From assembly GCA_036873135.1 (NCBI GenBank), contig JAPTYO010000006.1, positions 1,287,329 through 1,351,328 on the forward strand: a DNA stretch of 64,000 bases, read 5' to 3'. The notes under the pieces were generated by a model. The model worked only from the letters and a program-made list of their open reading frames with translations, searched no databases and was not told the DNA's origin. A program made the translations under genes and the position numbers. This document shows positions 1 through 13,002 of the stretch, one piece after another. Within the stretch, counting starts at the first letter, position 1. Every line of letters starts with the position of its first letter. The DNA comes from Clarkia xantiana subsp. parviflora. Taxonomy: Eukaryota; Streptophyta; Magnoliopsida; Myrtales; Onagraceae.

Positions 1-3000
1 TATGATCATACTAAAGTCTTTATCCCTTTTAAGTTCGGTCTCAGAATCACTTTTATTCATAGGGCAACACTCTCAAGGCTCTGAATTGGATGAAATCAGT
101 TGCTATGACATTTATTCTAAACATATGATCATACTAAAGTCTTTATCCCTTTTAAGTTCGATCTCAGACTCAACTTTTATTCATAGAGAACACTCTCTCG
201 AGGCTCTGAATTGGATGAAATCAGTTGCTATCACTATTTCTAAATATGTTCATACTAAAGTCTTTATCCTTTTTAAGTTCGTTCTCAGAATAACCTTTTA
301 TTCATAGGAAACACTCACGGAGCTCTGAATTGGATGAAATCAGTTGATATCGCATTTATTCTAAATAATATGATCAAACTAAAGTCTTTATCCCTTTTTA
401 GTTCGTCTCAGAATCAACTTTTATTCATAGGGAAACACTCTCGGAGCTCTGAATTGGATAAATCAGTTGCTATCGCATTTATTCTAACATATGATCATAC
501 TAAAGTCTTTATCCCTTTTAAGTTCGGTCTCAGAATAACCTTTATTCATAGGGAACACTCTGGAGCTCTGAATTGGATGAAATCAGTTGCTATCGCATTT
601 ATTCTAACTATATGATCATACTAAAGTCTTTATCCCTTTTTAGTTCGGTCTCAGAATCAACTTTTATTCATAGGGAAACACTCTCGGAGCTCTGAATTGG
701 ATGAAATCAGTTGCTATCGCATTTATTATAAACATATGATCATACTAAAGTCTTTATCCCTTTTTAGTTCGGTCTCGAATCAACTTTTATTCATAGGGCA
801 ACACTCTCAAGGCTCTGAATTGGATGAAATCATTAGCTATGGCATTTTTTCTAAACATATGATCATACTTAAGTCTTTATCCTTTTAAGTTCGGTCTCAG
901 AATCAACTTTTATTCATAGGGAAACACTCTCGGAGCTCTGAATTGGATGAATTAGTTGTTATCGCATTTATTCTAAACATATGATCATACTAAAGTCTTT
1001 ATCCCTTTTAAGTTCGGTCTCAGAATCAACTTTTATTCATAGGGCAACACTCTCAGGCTCTGAATTGGATGAAATCAGTTGCTATGACATTTATTCTAAA
1101 CATATGATCATACTAAAGTCTTTATCCCTTTAAGTTCGATCTCAGACTCAACTTTTATTCATAGAGAAACACTCTCGAGGCTCTGAATTGGATGAAATCA
1201 GTTGCTATCATCTTTATTCTAAATATATGTTTATACTAAAGTCTTTATCCCTTTTAAGTTCGTTCTCAGAATAACCTTTTATTCATAGGGAAACACTCAC
1301 GGAGCTCTGAATTGGATGAAATCAGTTGATATCGCATTTATTCTAAATATATGATCAACTAAAGTCTTTATCCCTTTTTAGTTCAGTCTCAGAATCAACT
1401 TTTATTCATAGGGAAACACTCTCGGAGCTCTGAATTGGATGAAATCAGTTGCTATCGCATTTATTCTAAACATATGATCATACTAAAGTCTTTATCCTTT
1501 TAAGTTCGGTCTCAGAATAACCTTTTATTCATAGGGAACACTCCTGGAGCTCTGAATTGGATGAAATCAGTTTGCTATCGCATTTATTCTAAATATATGA
1601 TCATACTAAAGTCTTTATCCCTTTTTAGTTCGGTCTCAGAATCAACTTTTATTCATAGGGAAACACTCTCGGAGCTCTGAATTGGATGAAATCAGTTGCT
1701 ATCGCATTTATTATAAACATATGATCATACTAAAGTCTTTATCCCTTTTTAGTTCGGTCTCGAATCAACTTTTATTCATAGGGAAACACTCTCAAGGCTC
1801 TGAATTGGATGAAATCAGTTGCTATGGCATTTATTCTAAACATATGATCATACTAAAGTCTTTATCCCTTTTAAGTTCGTCTCAGAATCAACTTTTATTC
1901 ATAGGGAAACACTCTCGGAGCTCTGAATTGGATGAATTAGTTGTTATCGCATTTATTCTAAACATATGATCATACTAAAGTCTTTATCCCTTTTTAAGTT
2001 CGGTCTCAGAATCACTTTTATTCATAGGGAACACTCTCAGGCTCTGAATTGGATGAAATCAGTTGCTATCGCATTTATTCTAAACATATGATCATACTAA
2101 AGTCTTTATCCCTTTTAAGTTCGATCTCAGAATCAACTTTTATTCATAGAAACACTCTCGAGCTCTGAATTGGATGAAATCAGTTGCTATCACCTTTATT
2201 CTAAATATATATCATATACTAAAGTCTTTATCCCTTTTAAGTTCGTTCTCAGAAATAACTTTTATTCATAGGAAACACTCTCGGAGCTCTGAATTGGATG
2301 AAATCAGTTGCTATCGCATTTATTCTAAATATATGATCATACTAAAGTCTTTATCCCTTTTTAGTTCGGTCTCAATCAACTTTTATTCATAGGAAACACT
2401 CTCGGAGCTCTGAATTGGATGAAATCAGTTGCTATCGCATTTATTCTAAACATATGATCATACTAAAGTCTTTATCCCCCTTTTAAGTTCGGTCTCAGAA
2501 TCAACTTTTATTCATAGGGAAACACTCTGGAGCTCTGAATTGGATGAAATCAGTTGCTATCGCATTTATTCTAAATATATGAATACTAAAGTCTTTATCC
2601 CTTTTTAGTTCGGTCTCAGAATCAACTTTTATTCATAGGGAAACACTCTCGAGCTCTGAATTGGATGAAATCAGTTGCTATCGCATTTATTCTAAATATA
2701 TGATCATACTAAAGTCTTTATCCCTTTTAAGTTCGGTCTCAGAATCACTTTTATTCATAGGGAAACACTCTCGAGCTCTGAATTGGATGAAATCAGTTGC
2801 TATCGCATTTATTCTAAACATATGATCATACTAAAGTCTTTATCCCTTTTAGTTCGGTCTCAGAATCAACTTTTATTCATAGGGAAACACTCTCAAGCTC
2901 TGAATTGGATGAAATCAGTTGCTATCGCATTTATTCTAACATATGATCATACTAAAGTCTTTATCCCTTTAAGTTCGGTCTCAGAATCAACTTTTATTCA

Positions 3001-6000
3001 TAGGGAAACACTCTCGGAGCTCTGAATTGGATAAATCAGTTGCTATCGCATTTATTCTAAACATATGATCATACTAAAGTCTTTATCCCTTTTTAGTTCG
3101 GTCTCAGAATCACTTTTATTCATAGGGCAACACTCTCGGAGCTCTGAATTGGATGAAATCAGTTGCTATCGCATTTATTCTAAACATATGATCATACTAA
3201 AGTCTTTATCCTTTTAAGTTCGGTCTCAGAATAACTTTTATTCATAGGGAAACACTCTCGGAGCTCTGAATTGGATGAAATCAGTTGCTATCGCATTTAT
3301 TCTAAACATATGATCATACTAAAGTCTTTATCCCTTTTTAGTTCGGTCTCAGAATCAACTTTTATTCATAGGGAAACACTCTCGGAGCTCTGAATTGGAT
3401 GAAATCAGTTGCTATCGCATTTATTCTAAACATATGATCATACTAAAGTCTTTATCCCTTTTAAGTTCGGTCTCAGAATAACTTTTATTCATAGGGAAAC
3501 ACTCTCGAGCTCTGAATTGGATGAAATCAGTTGCTATCGCATTTATTCTAAACATATGATCATACTAAAGTCTTTATCCCTTTTTAGTTCGGTCTCAGAA
3601 TAACTTTTATTCATAGGGAAACACTCTCGAGCTCTGAATTGGATGAAATCAGTTGCTATCGCATTTATTCTAAACATATGATCATACTAAAGTCTTTATC
3701 CCTTTAAGTTCGGTCTCAGAATCACTTTTATTCATAGGGAAACACTCTCGGAGCTCTGAATTGGATGAAATCAGTTGCTATCGCATTTATTCTAAACATA
3801 TGATCATACTAAAGTCTTTATCCCTTTTAAGTTCAGTCTCAGAATCAACTTTTATTCATAGGGAAACACTCTCTCAAGGCTCTGAATTGGATGAAATCAG
3901 TTGCTATGCATTTATTCTAAACATATGATCATACTAAAGTCTTTATCCCTTTTAAGTTCGTTCTCAGAATAACCTTTTATTCATAGGGAAACACTCACGG
4001 AGCTCTGAATTGGATGAAATCAGTTGCTATCGCATTTATTCTAAATATATGATCATACTAAAGTCTTTATCCCTTTTTAGTTCGGTCTCAGAATCAACTT
4101 TTATTCATAGGGAAACACTCTCGGAGCTCTGAATTGGATGAAATCAGTTGCTATCGCATTTATTCTAAACATATGATCATACTAAAGTCTTTATCCCTTT
4201 TAGTTCGTCTCAGAATCAACTTTTATTCATAGGGAAACACTCTCAAGGCTCTGAATTGGATGAAATCAGTTGCTATCGCATTTATTCTAACATATGATCA
4301 TACTAAAGTCTTTATCCCTTTTTAGTTCGGTCTCAGAATCAACTTTTATTCATAGGGAAACACTCTCGGAGCTCTGAATTGGATGAAATTAGTTGCTATA
4401 TCGCATTTATTCTAAACATATGATCATACTAAAGTCTTTATCCCTTTTAAGTTCGGTCTCAGAATCAACTTTTATTCATAGGGCAACACTCTCAAGGCTC
4501 TGAATTGGATGAAATCAGTTGCTATGACATTTATTCTAAACATATGATCATACTAAAGTCTTTATCCCTTTTAAGTTCGATCTCAGAATCAACTTTTATT
4601 CATAGAGAAACACTCTCGAGGCTCTGAATTGGATGAAATCAGTTGCTATCACCTTTATTCTAAATATATGTTTATACTAAAGTCTTTATCCCTTTTAAGT
4701 TCGTTCTCAGAATAACTTTTATTCATAGGGAAACACTCACGGAGCTCTGAATTGGATGAAATCAGTTGATATCGCATTTATTCTAAATATATGATCAACT
4801 AAAGTCTTTATCCCTTTTTAGTTCGGTCTCAGAATCAACTTTTATTCATAGGGAAACACTCTCGGAGCTCTGAATTGGATGAAATCAGTTGCTATCGCAT
4901 TTATTCTAAACATATGATCATACTAAAAGTCTTTATCCCTTTTAAGTTCGTCTCAGAATAACCTTTTATTCATAGGGAAACACTCATGGAGCTCTGAATT
5001 GGATGAAATCAGTTGCTATCGCATTTATTCTAAATATATGATCATACTAAAGTTTTATCCCTTTTTAGTTCGGTCTCAGAATCAACTTTTATTCATAGGG
5101 AAACACTCTCGGAGCTCTGAATTGGATGAAATCAGTTGCTATCGCATTTATTATAAACATATGATCATACTAAAGTCTTTATCATTTTTAGTTCGGTCTC
5201 GAATCAACTTTTATTCATAGGGCAACACTCTCAAGGCTAAATTGGATGAAATCAGTAGCTATGGCATTTATTCTAAACATATGATCATACTTAAGTCTTT
5301 ATCCCTTTTAAGTTCGGTCTCAAATCACTTTTATTCATAGGGAAACACTCTCGGAGCTCTGAATTGGATGAAATAGTTGTTATCGCATTTATTCTAACAT
5401 ATGATCATACTAAAGTCTTTATCCCTTTTAAGTTCGGTCTCAGAATCAACTTTTATTCATAGGGCAACACTCTCAAGGCTCTGAATTGGATGAAATCAGT
5501 TGCTATGATATTTATTCTAAACATATGATCATACTAAAGTCTTTATCCCTTTTAAGTTCGATCTCAGACTCAACTTTTATTCATAGAGAAACACTCTCGG
5601 AGGCTCTGAATTGGATGAAATCAGTTGCTATCGCATTTATTCTAATATATGATCATACTAAAGTCTTTATCCCTTTTAAGTTCGTCTCAGAATCAACTTT
5701 TATTCATAGGGAAACACTCTCAAGCTCTGAATTGGATGAAATCAGTTGCTATCGCATTTATTCTAACATATGATCATACTAAAGTCTTTATCCCTTTTAA
5801 GTTCGTCTCAGAATCAACTTTTATTCATAGGGAAACACTCTCGAGCTCTGAATTGGATGAAATCAGTTGCTATCGCATTTATTCTAAACATATGATCATA
5901 CTAAAGTCTTTATCCCTTTTAAGTTCGTTCTCAGAATAACCTTTTATTCATAGGGAAACACTCACGGAGCTCTGAATTGGATGAAATCAGTTGCTATCGC

Positions 6001-7441
6001 ATTTATTCTAAATATATGATCATACTAAAGTCTTTATCCCTTTTTAGTTCGGTCTCAGAATCAACTTTTATTCATAGGAAACACTCTCGGAGCTCTGAAT
6101 TGGATGAAATCAGTTGCTATCGCATTTATTCTAACATATGATCATACTAAAGTCTTTATCCCTTTTAAGTTCGGTCTCAGAATCCTTTTATTCATAGGGA
6201 AACACTCTGGAGCTCTGAATTGGATGAAATCAGTTGCTATCGCATTTATTCTAAACATATGATCATACTAAAGTCTTTATCCCTTTTAAGTTCGGTCTCA
6301 GAATCAACTTTTATTCATAGGGAAACACTCTCGGAGCTCTGAATTGGATGAAATCAGTTGCTATCGCATTTATTCTAAATATGATCATACTAAAGTCTTT
6401 ATCCCTTTTAAGTTCGGTCTCAGAATCAACTTTTATTCATAGGGAACACTCTCAAGGCTCTGAATTGGATGAAATCAGTTGCTATGACATTTATTCTAAA
6501 CATATGATCATACTAAAGTCTTTATCCCTTTTTAGTTCGGTCTCAGAATCAACTTTTATTCATAGGAAACACTCTCAGGCTCTGAATTGGATGAAATCAG
6601 TTGCTATCGCATTTATTCTAACATATGATCATACTAAAGTCTTTATCCCTTTTAAGTTCGGTCTCAGAATCAACTTTTATTCATAGGGAAACACTCCGGA
6701 GCTCTGAATTGGATGAAATCAGTTGCTATCGCATTTATTCTAAATATGATCAATACTAAAGTCTTTATCCCTTTTTAGTTCAGTCTCAGAATCAACTTTT
6801 ATTCATAGGGAAACACTCTCAGGCTCTGAATTGGATGAAATCAGTTGCTATCGCATTTATTCTAAACATATGATCATACTAAAGTCTTTATCCCTTTTAA
6901 GTTCGGTCTCAGAATAACCTTTTATTCATAGGGAAACACTCATGGAGCTCTGAATTGGATGAAATCAGTTGCTATCGCATTTATTCTAAATATATGATCA
7001 TACTAAAGTCTTTATCCCTTTTTAGTTCGGTCTCAGAATCAACTTTTATTCATAGGGAAACACTCTCGGAGCTCTGAATTGGATGAAATCAGTTGCTATC
7101 GCATTTATTCTAAACATATGATCATACTAAAGTCTTTATCCCTTTTTAGTTCGGTCTCAGAATCAACTTTTATTCATAGGGAAACACTCTCAAGCTCTGA
7201 ATTGGATGAAATCAGTAGCTATCGCATTTATTCTAAACATATGATCATACTAAAGTCTTTATCCCTTTTAAGTTCGGTCTCAGAATCAACTTTTATTCAT
7301 AGGGAAACACTCTCGGAGCTCTGAATTGGATGAAATTAGTTGTTATCGCATTTATTCTAAACATATGATCATACTAAAGTCTTTATCCCTTTTAAGTTCG
7401 GTCTCAGAATCAACTTTTATTCATAGGGCAACACTCTCAAG
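1..7441 (+). repeat. 124-bp satellite array, irregular left part
   Basis: About 60 tandem copies of the 124-bp monomer that begins gctctgaattggatgaaatc and ends in actctcgga or a variant. Type A monomers (tatgacattt or tatgatattt, gatctcagactc, agagaaacac) recur near 80, 1057, 4495 and 5482, so some eight-monomer units exist. The stretches 2040-4490 and 5600-7440 have a disordered mix of D-, E- and C-like monomers. Many monomers are 1-3 bp short because one base is missing from a short run, for example ttctaacat for ttctaaacat, ttcgtctc for ttcggtctc, aatcacttt for aatcaacttt. Substitutions are much rarer than these deletions. No gene is visible; open frames starting MDEISCY or MIILKSL are only the repeat read in phase. 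Whether the deletions are real or assembly error cannot be told from sequence alone. Confidence 0.95.
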
Positions 7442-10400
7442 GCTCTGAATTGGATGAAATCAGTTGCTATGACATTTATTCTAAACATATGATCATACTA
7501 AAGTCTTTATCCCTTTTAAGTTCGATCTCAGACTCAACTTTTATTCATAGAGAAACACTCTCGAGGCTCTGAATTGGATGAAATCAGTTGCTATCACCTT
7601 TATTCTAAATATATGTTTATACTAAAGTCTTTATCCCTTTTAAGTTCGTTCTCAGAATAACCTTTTATTCATAGGGAAACACTCACGGAGCTCTGAATTG
7701 GATGAAATCAGTTGATATCGCATTTATTCTAAATATATGATCAAACTAAAGTCTTTATCCCTTTTTAGTTCAGTCTCAGAATCAACTTTTATTCATAGGG
7801 AAACACTCTCGGAGCTCTGAATTGGATGAAATCAGTTGCTATCGCATTTATTCTAAACATATGATCATACTAAAAGTCTTTATCCCTTTTAAGTTCGGTC
7901 TCAGAATAACCTTTTATTCATAGGGAAACACTCATGGAGCTCTGAATTGGATGAAATCAGTTGCTATCGCATTTATTCTAAATATATGATCATACTAAAG
8001 TCTTTATCCCTTTTTAGTTCGGTCTCAGAATCAACTTTTATTCATAGGGAAACACTCTCGGAGCTCTGAATTGGATGAAATCAGTTGCTATCGCATTTAT
8101 TATAAACATATGATCATACTAAAGTCTTTATCCATTTTTAGTTCGGTCTCGGAATCAACTTTTATTCATAGGGCAACACTCTCAAGGCTCTGAATTGGAT
8201 GAAATCAGTAGCTATGGCATTTATTCTAAACATATGATCATACTTAAGTCTTTATCCCTTTTAAGTTCGGTCTCAGAATCAACTTTTATTCATAGGGAAA
8301 CACTCTCGGAGCTCTGAATTGGATGAAATTAGTTGTTATCGCATTTATTCTAAACATATGATCATACTAAAGTCTTTATCCCTTTTAAGTTCGGTCTCAG
8401 AATCAACTTTTATTCATAGGGCAACACTCTCAAGGCTCTGAATTGGATGAAATCAGTTGCTATGACATTTATTCTAAACATATGATCATACTAAAGTCTT
8501 TATCCCTTTTAAGTTCGATCTCAGACTCAACTTTTATTCATAGAGAAACACTCTCGAGGCTCTGAATTGGATGAAATCAGTTGCTATCACCTTTATTCTA
8601 ATATATGTTTATACTAAAGTCTTTATCCCTTTTAAGTTCGTTCTCAGAATAACCTTTTATTCATAGGGAAACACTCACGGAGCTCTGAATTGGATGAAAT
8701 CAGTTGATATCGCATTTATTCTAAATATATGATCAACTAAAGTCTTTATCCCTTTTTAGTTCAGTCTCAGAATCAACTTTTATTCATAGGGAAACACTCT
8801 CGGAGCTCTGAATTGGATGAAATCAGTTGCTATCGCATTTATTCTAAACATATGATCATACTAAAGTCTTTATCCCTTTTAAGTTCGGTCTCAGAATAAC
8901 CTTTTATTCATAGGGAAACACTCATGGAGCTCTGAATTGGATGAAATCAGTTGCTATCGCATTTATTCTAAATATATGATCATACTAAAGTCTTTATCCC
9001 TTTTTAGTTCGGTCTCAGAATCAACTTTTATTCATAGGGAAACACTCTCGGAGCTCTGAATTGGATGAAATCAGTTGCTATCGCATTTATTATAAACATA
9101 TGATCATACTAAAGTCTTTATCCATTTTAGTTCGGTCTCGGAATCAACTTTTATTCATAGGGCAACACTCTCAAGGCTCTGAATTGGATGAAATCAGTAG
9201 CTATGGCATTTATTCTAAACATATGATCATACTTAAGTCTTTATCCCTTTTAAGTTCGGTCTCAGAATCAACTTTTATTCATAGGGAAACACTCTCGGAG
9301 CTCTGAATTGGATGAAATTAGTTGTTATCGCATTTATTCTAAACATATGATCATACTAAAGTCTTTATCCCTTTTAAGTTCGGTCTCAGAATCAACTTTT
9401 ATTCATAGGGAAACACTCTCAAGGCTCTGAATTGGATGAAATCAGTTGCTATGACATTTATTCTAAACATATGATCATACTAAAGTCTTTATCCCTTTTA
9501 AGTTCGATCTCAGAATCAACTTTTATTCATAGAGAAACACTCTCGAGGCTCTGAATTGGATGAAATCAGTTGCTATCACCTTTATTCTAAATATATGTTT
9601 ATACTAAAGTCTTTATCCCTTTTAAGTTCGTTCTCAGAATAACCTTTTATTCATAGGGAAACACTCACGGAGCTCTGAATTGGATGAAATCAGTTGATAT
9701 CGCATTTATTCTAAATATATGATCAACTAAAGTCTTTATCCCTTTTTAGTTCGGTCTCAGAATCAACTTTTATTCATAGGGAAACACTCTCGGAGCTCTG
9801 AATTGGATGAAATCAGTTGCTATCGCATTTATTCTAAACATATGATCATACTAAAGTCTTTATCCCTTTTAAGTTCGGTCTCAGAATAACTTTTATTCAT
9901 AGGGAAACACTCATGGAGCTCTGAATTGGATGAAATCAGTTGCTATCGCATTTATTCTAAATATATGATCATACTAAAGTCTTTATCCCTTTTTAGTTCG
10001 GTCTCAGAATCAACTTTTATTCATAGGGAAACACTCTCGGAGCTCTGAATTGGATGAAATCAGTTGCTATCGCATTTATTCTAAACATATGATCATACTA
10101 AAGTCTTTATCCCTTTTAAGTTCGGTCTCAGAATCAACTTTTATTCATAGGGCAACACTCTCAAGGCTCTGAATTGGATGAAATCAGTTGCTATGACATT
10201 TATTCTAAACATATGATCATACTAAAGTCTTTATCCCTTTTAAGTTCGATCTCAGAATCAACTTTTATTCATAGGGAAACACTCTCGAGCTCTGAATTGG
10301 ATGAAATCAGTTGCTATCACCTTTATTCTAAATATATTTATACTAAAGTCTTTATCCCTTTTAAGTTCGTTCTCAGAATAACCTTTTATTCATAGGGAAA

Positions 10401-13002
10401 CACTCACGGAGCTCTGAATTGGATGAAATCAGTTGATATCGCATTTATTCTAAATATATGATCAACTAAAGTCTTTATCCCTTTTAGTTCAGTCTCAGAA
10501 TCAACTTTTATTCATAGGGAAACACTCTCGGAGCTCTGAATTGGATGAAATCAGTTGCTATCGCATTTATTCTAAACATATGATCATACTAAAGTCTTTA
10601 TCCCTTTTAAGTTCGGTCTCAGAATAACCTTTTATTCATAGGGAAACACTCATGGAGCTCTGAATTGGATGAAATCAGTTGCTATCGCATTTATTCTAAT
10701 ATATGATCATACTAAAGTCTTTATCCCTTTTTAGTTCGGTCTCAGAATCAACTTTTATTCATAGGGAAACACTCTCGGAGCTCTGAATTGGATGAAATCA
10801 GTTGCTATCGCATTTATTCTAAACATATGATCATACTAAAGTCTTTATCCCTTTTTAGTTCGGTCTCAGAATCAACTTTTATTCATAGGGAAACACTCTC
10901 GAGGCTCTGAATTGGATGAAATCAGTTGCTATGGCATTTATTCTAAACATATGATCATACTAAAGTCTTTATCCCTTTTAGTTCGGTCTCAGAATCAACT
11001 TTTATTCATAGGGAAACACTCTCGGAGCTCTGAATTGGATGAAATCAGTTGCTATCGCATTTATTCTAAACATATGATCATACTAAAGTCTTTATCCCTT
11101 TTAGTTCGGTCTCAGAATCAACTTTTATTCATAGGGCAACACTCTCAAGGCTCTGAATTGGATGAAATCAGTTGCTATGACATTTATTCTAAACATATGA
11201 TCATACTAAAGTCTTTATCCCTTTTAAGTTCGATCTCAGAATCAACTTTTATTCATAGGGAAACACTCTCGAGCTCTGAATTGGATGAAATCAGTTGCTA
11301 TCACATTTATTCTAAATATATGATCATACTAAAGTCTTTATCCCTTTTAAGTTCGTTCTCAGAATAACCTTTTATTCATAGGGAAACACTCTCGGAGCTC
11401 TGAATTGGATGAAATCAGTTGCTATCGCATTTATTCTAAATATATGATCATACTAAAGTCTTTATCCCTTTTTAGTTCGTCTCAGAATCAACTTTTATTC
11501 ATAGGGAAACACTCTCGGAGCTCTGAATTGGATGAAATCAGTTGCTATCGCATTTATTCTAAACATATGATCATACTAAAGTCTTTATCCCTTTTTAAGT
11601 TCGGTCTCAGAATAACTTTTATTCATAGGGAAACACTCTGGAGCTCTGAATTGGATGAAATCAGTTGCTATCGCATTTATTCTAAATATATGATCATACT
11701 AAAGTCTTTATCCCTTTTTAGTTCGGTCTCAGAATCAACTTTTATTCATAGGGAAACACTCTCGGAGCTCTGAATTGGATGAAATCAGTTGCTATCGCAT
11801 TTATTCTAAACATATGATCATACTAAAGTCTTTATCCCTTTTTAGTTCGGTCTCGAATCAACTTTTATTCATAGGGAAACACTCTCAAGCTCTGAATTGG
11901 ATGAAATCAGTTGCTATGGCATTTATTCTAAACATATGATCATACTAAAGTCTTTATCCCTTTTAAGTTCGGTCTCAGAATCAACTTTTATTCATAGGGA
12001 AACACTCTCGGAGCTCTGAATTGGATGAAATCAGTTGCTATCGCATTTATTCTAAACATATGATCATACTAAAGTCTTTATCCCTTTTAAGTTCGGTCTC
12101 AGAATCAACTTTTATTCATAGAGAAACACTCTCGAGGCTCTGAATTGGATGAAATCAGTTGCTATCACCTTTATTCTAAACATATGTTTATACTAAAGTC
12201 TTTATCCCTTTTAAGTTCGTTCTCAGAATAACCTTTTATTCATAGGGAAACACTCTCGGAGCTCTGAATTGGATGAAATCAGTTGATATCGCATTTATTC
12301 TAAATATATGATCAAACTAAAGTCTTTATCCCTTTTTAGTTCGTCTCAGAATCAACTTTTATTCATAGGGAAACACTCTCGGAGCTCTGAATTGGATGAA
12401 ATCAGTTGCTATCGCATTTATTCTAAACATATGATCATACTAAAGTCTTTATCCCTTTTAAGTTCGGTCTCAGAATAACCTTTTATTCATAGGGAAACAC
12501 TCATGGAGCTCTGAATTGGATGAAATCAGTTGCTATCGCATTTATTCTAAATATATGATCATACTAAAGTCTTTATCCCTTTTTAGTTCGGTCTCAGAAT
12601 CAACTTTTATTCATAGGGAAACACTCTCGGAGCTCTGAATTGGATGAAATCAGTTGCTATCGCATTTATTATAAACATATGATCATACTAAAGTCTTTAT
12701 CCATTTTTAGTTCGGTCTCGAATCAACTTTTATTCATAGGGCAACACTCTCAAGGCTCTGAATTGGATGAAATCAGTAGCTATGGCATTTATTCTAAACA
12801 TATGATCATACTTAAGTCTTTATCCCTTTTAAGTTCGGTCTCAGAATCAACTTTTATTCATAGGGAAACACTCTCGGAGCTCTGAATTGGATGAAATTAG
12901 TTGTTATCGCATTTATTCTAAACATATGATCATACTAAAGTCTTTATCCCTTTTAAGTTCGGTCTCAGAATCAACTTTTATTCATAGGGCAACACTCTCA
13001 AG
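7442..13002 (+). repeat. 124-bp satellite array, transition zone
   Basis: Tandem 124-bp monomers in which the eight-type order A-H becomes recognisable. Type A monomers start at 7442, 8435, 9424, 10166 and 11150. The spacings are 993, 989, 742 and 984 bp, so the 9424-10166 interval is a six-monomer unit and the others are eight-monomer units. Several monomers near 10.8-12.2 kb are atypical: A-like monomers lack the diagnostic tatgacattt, and some stretches repeat E-like copies. One-base deletions are fewer than to the left. No gene is seen. Confidence 0.95.
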
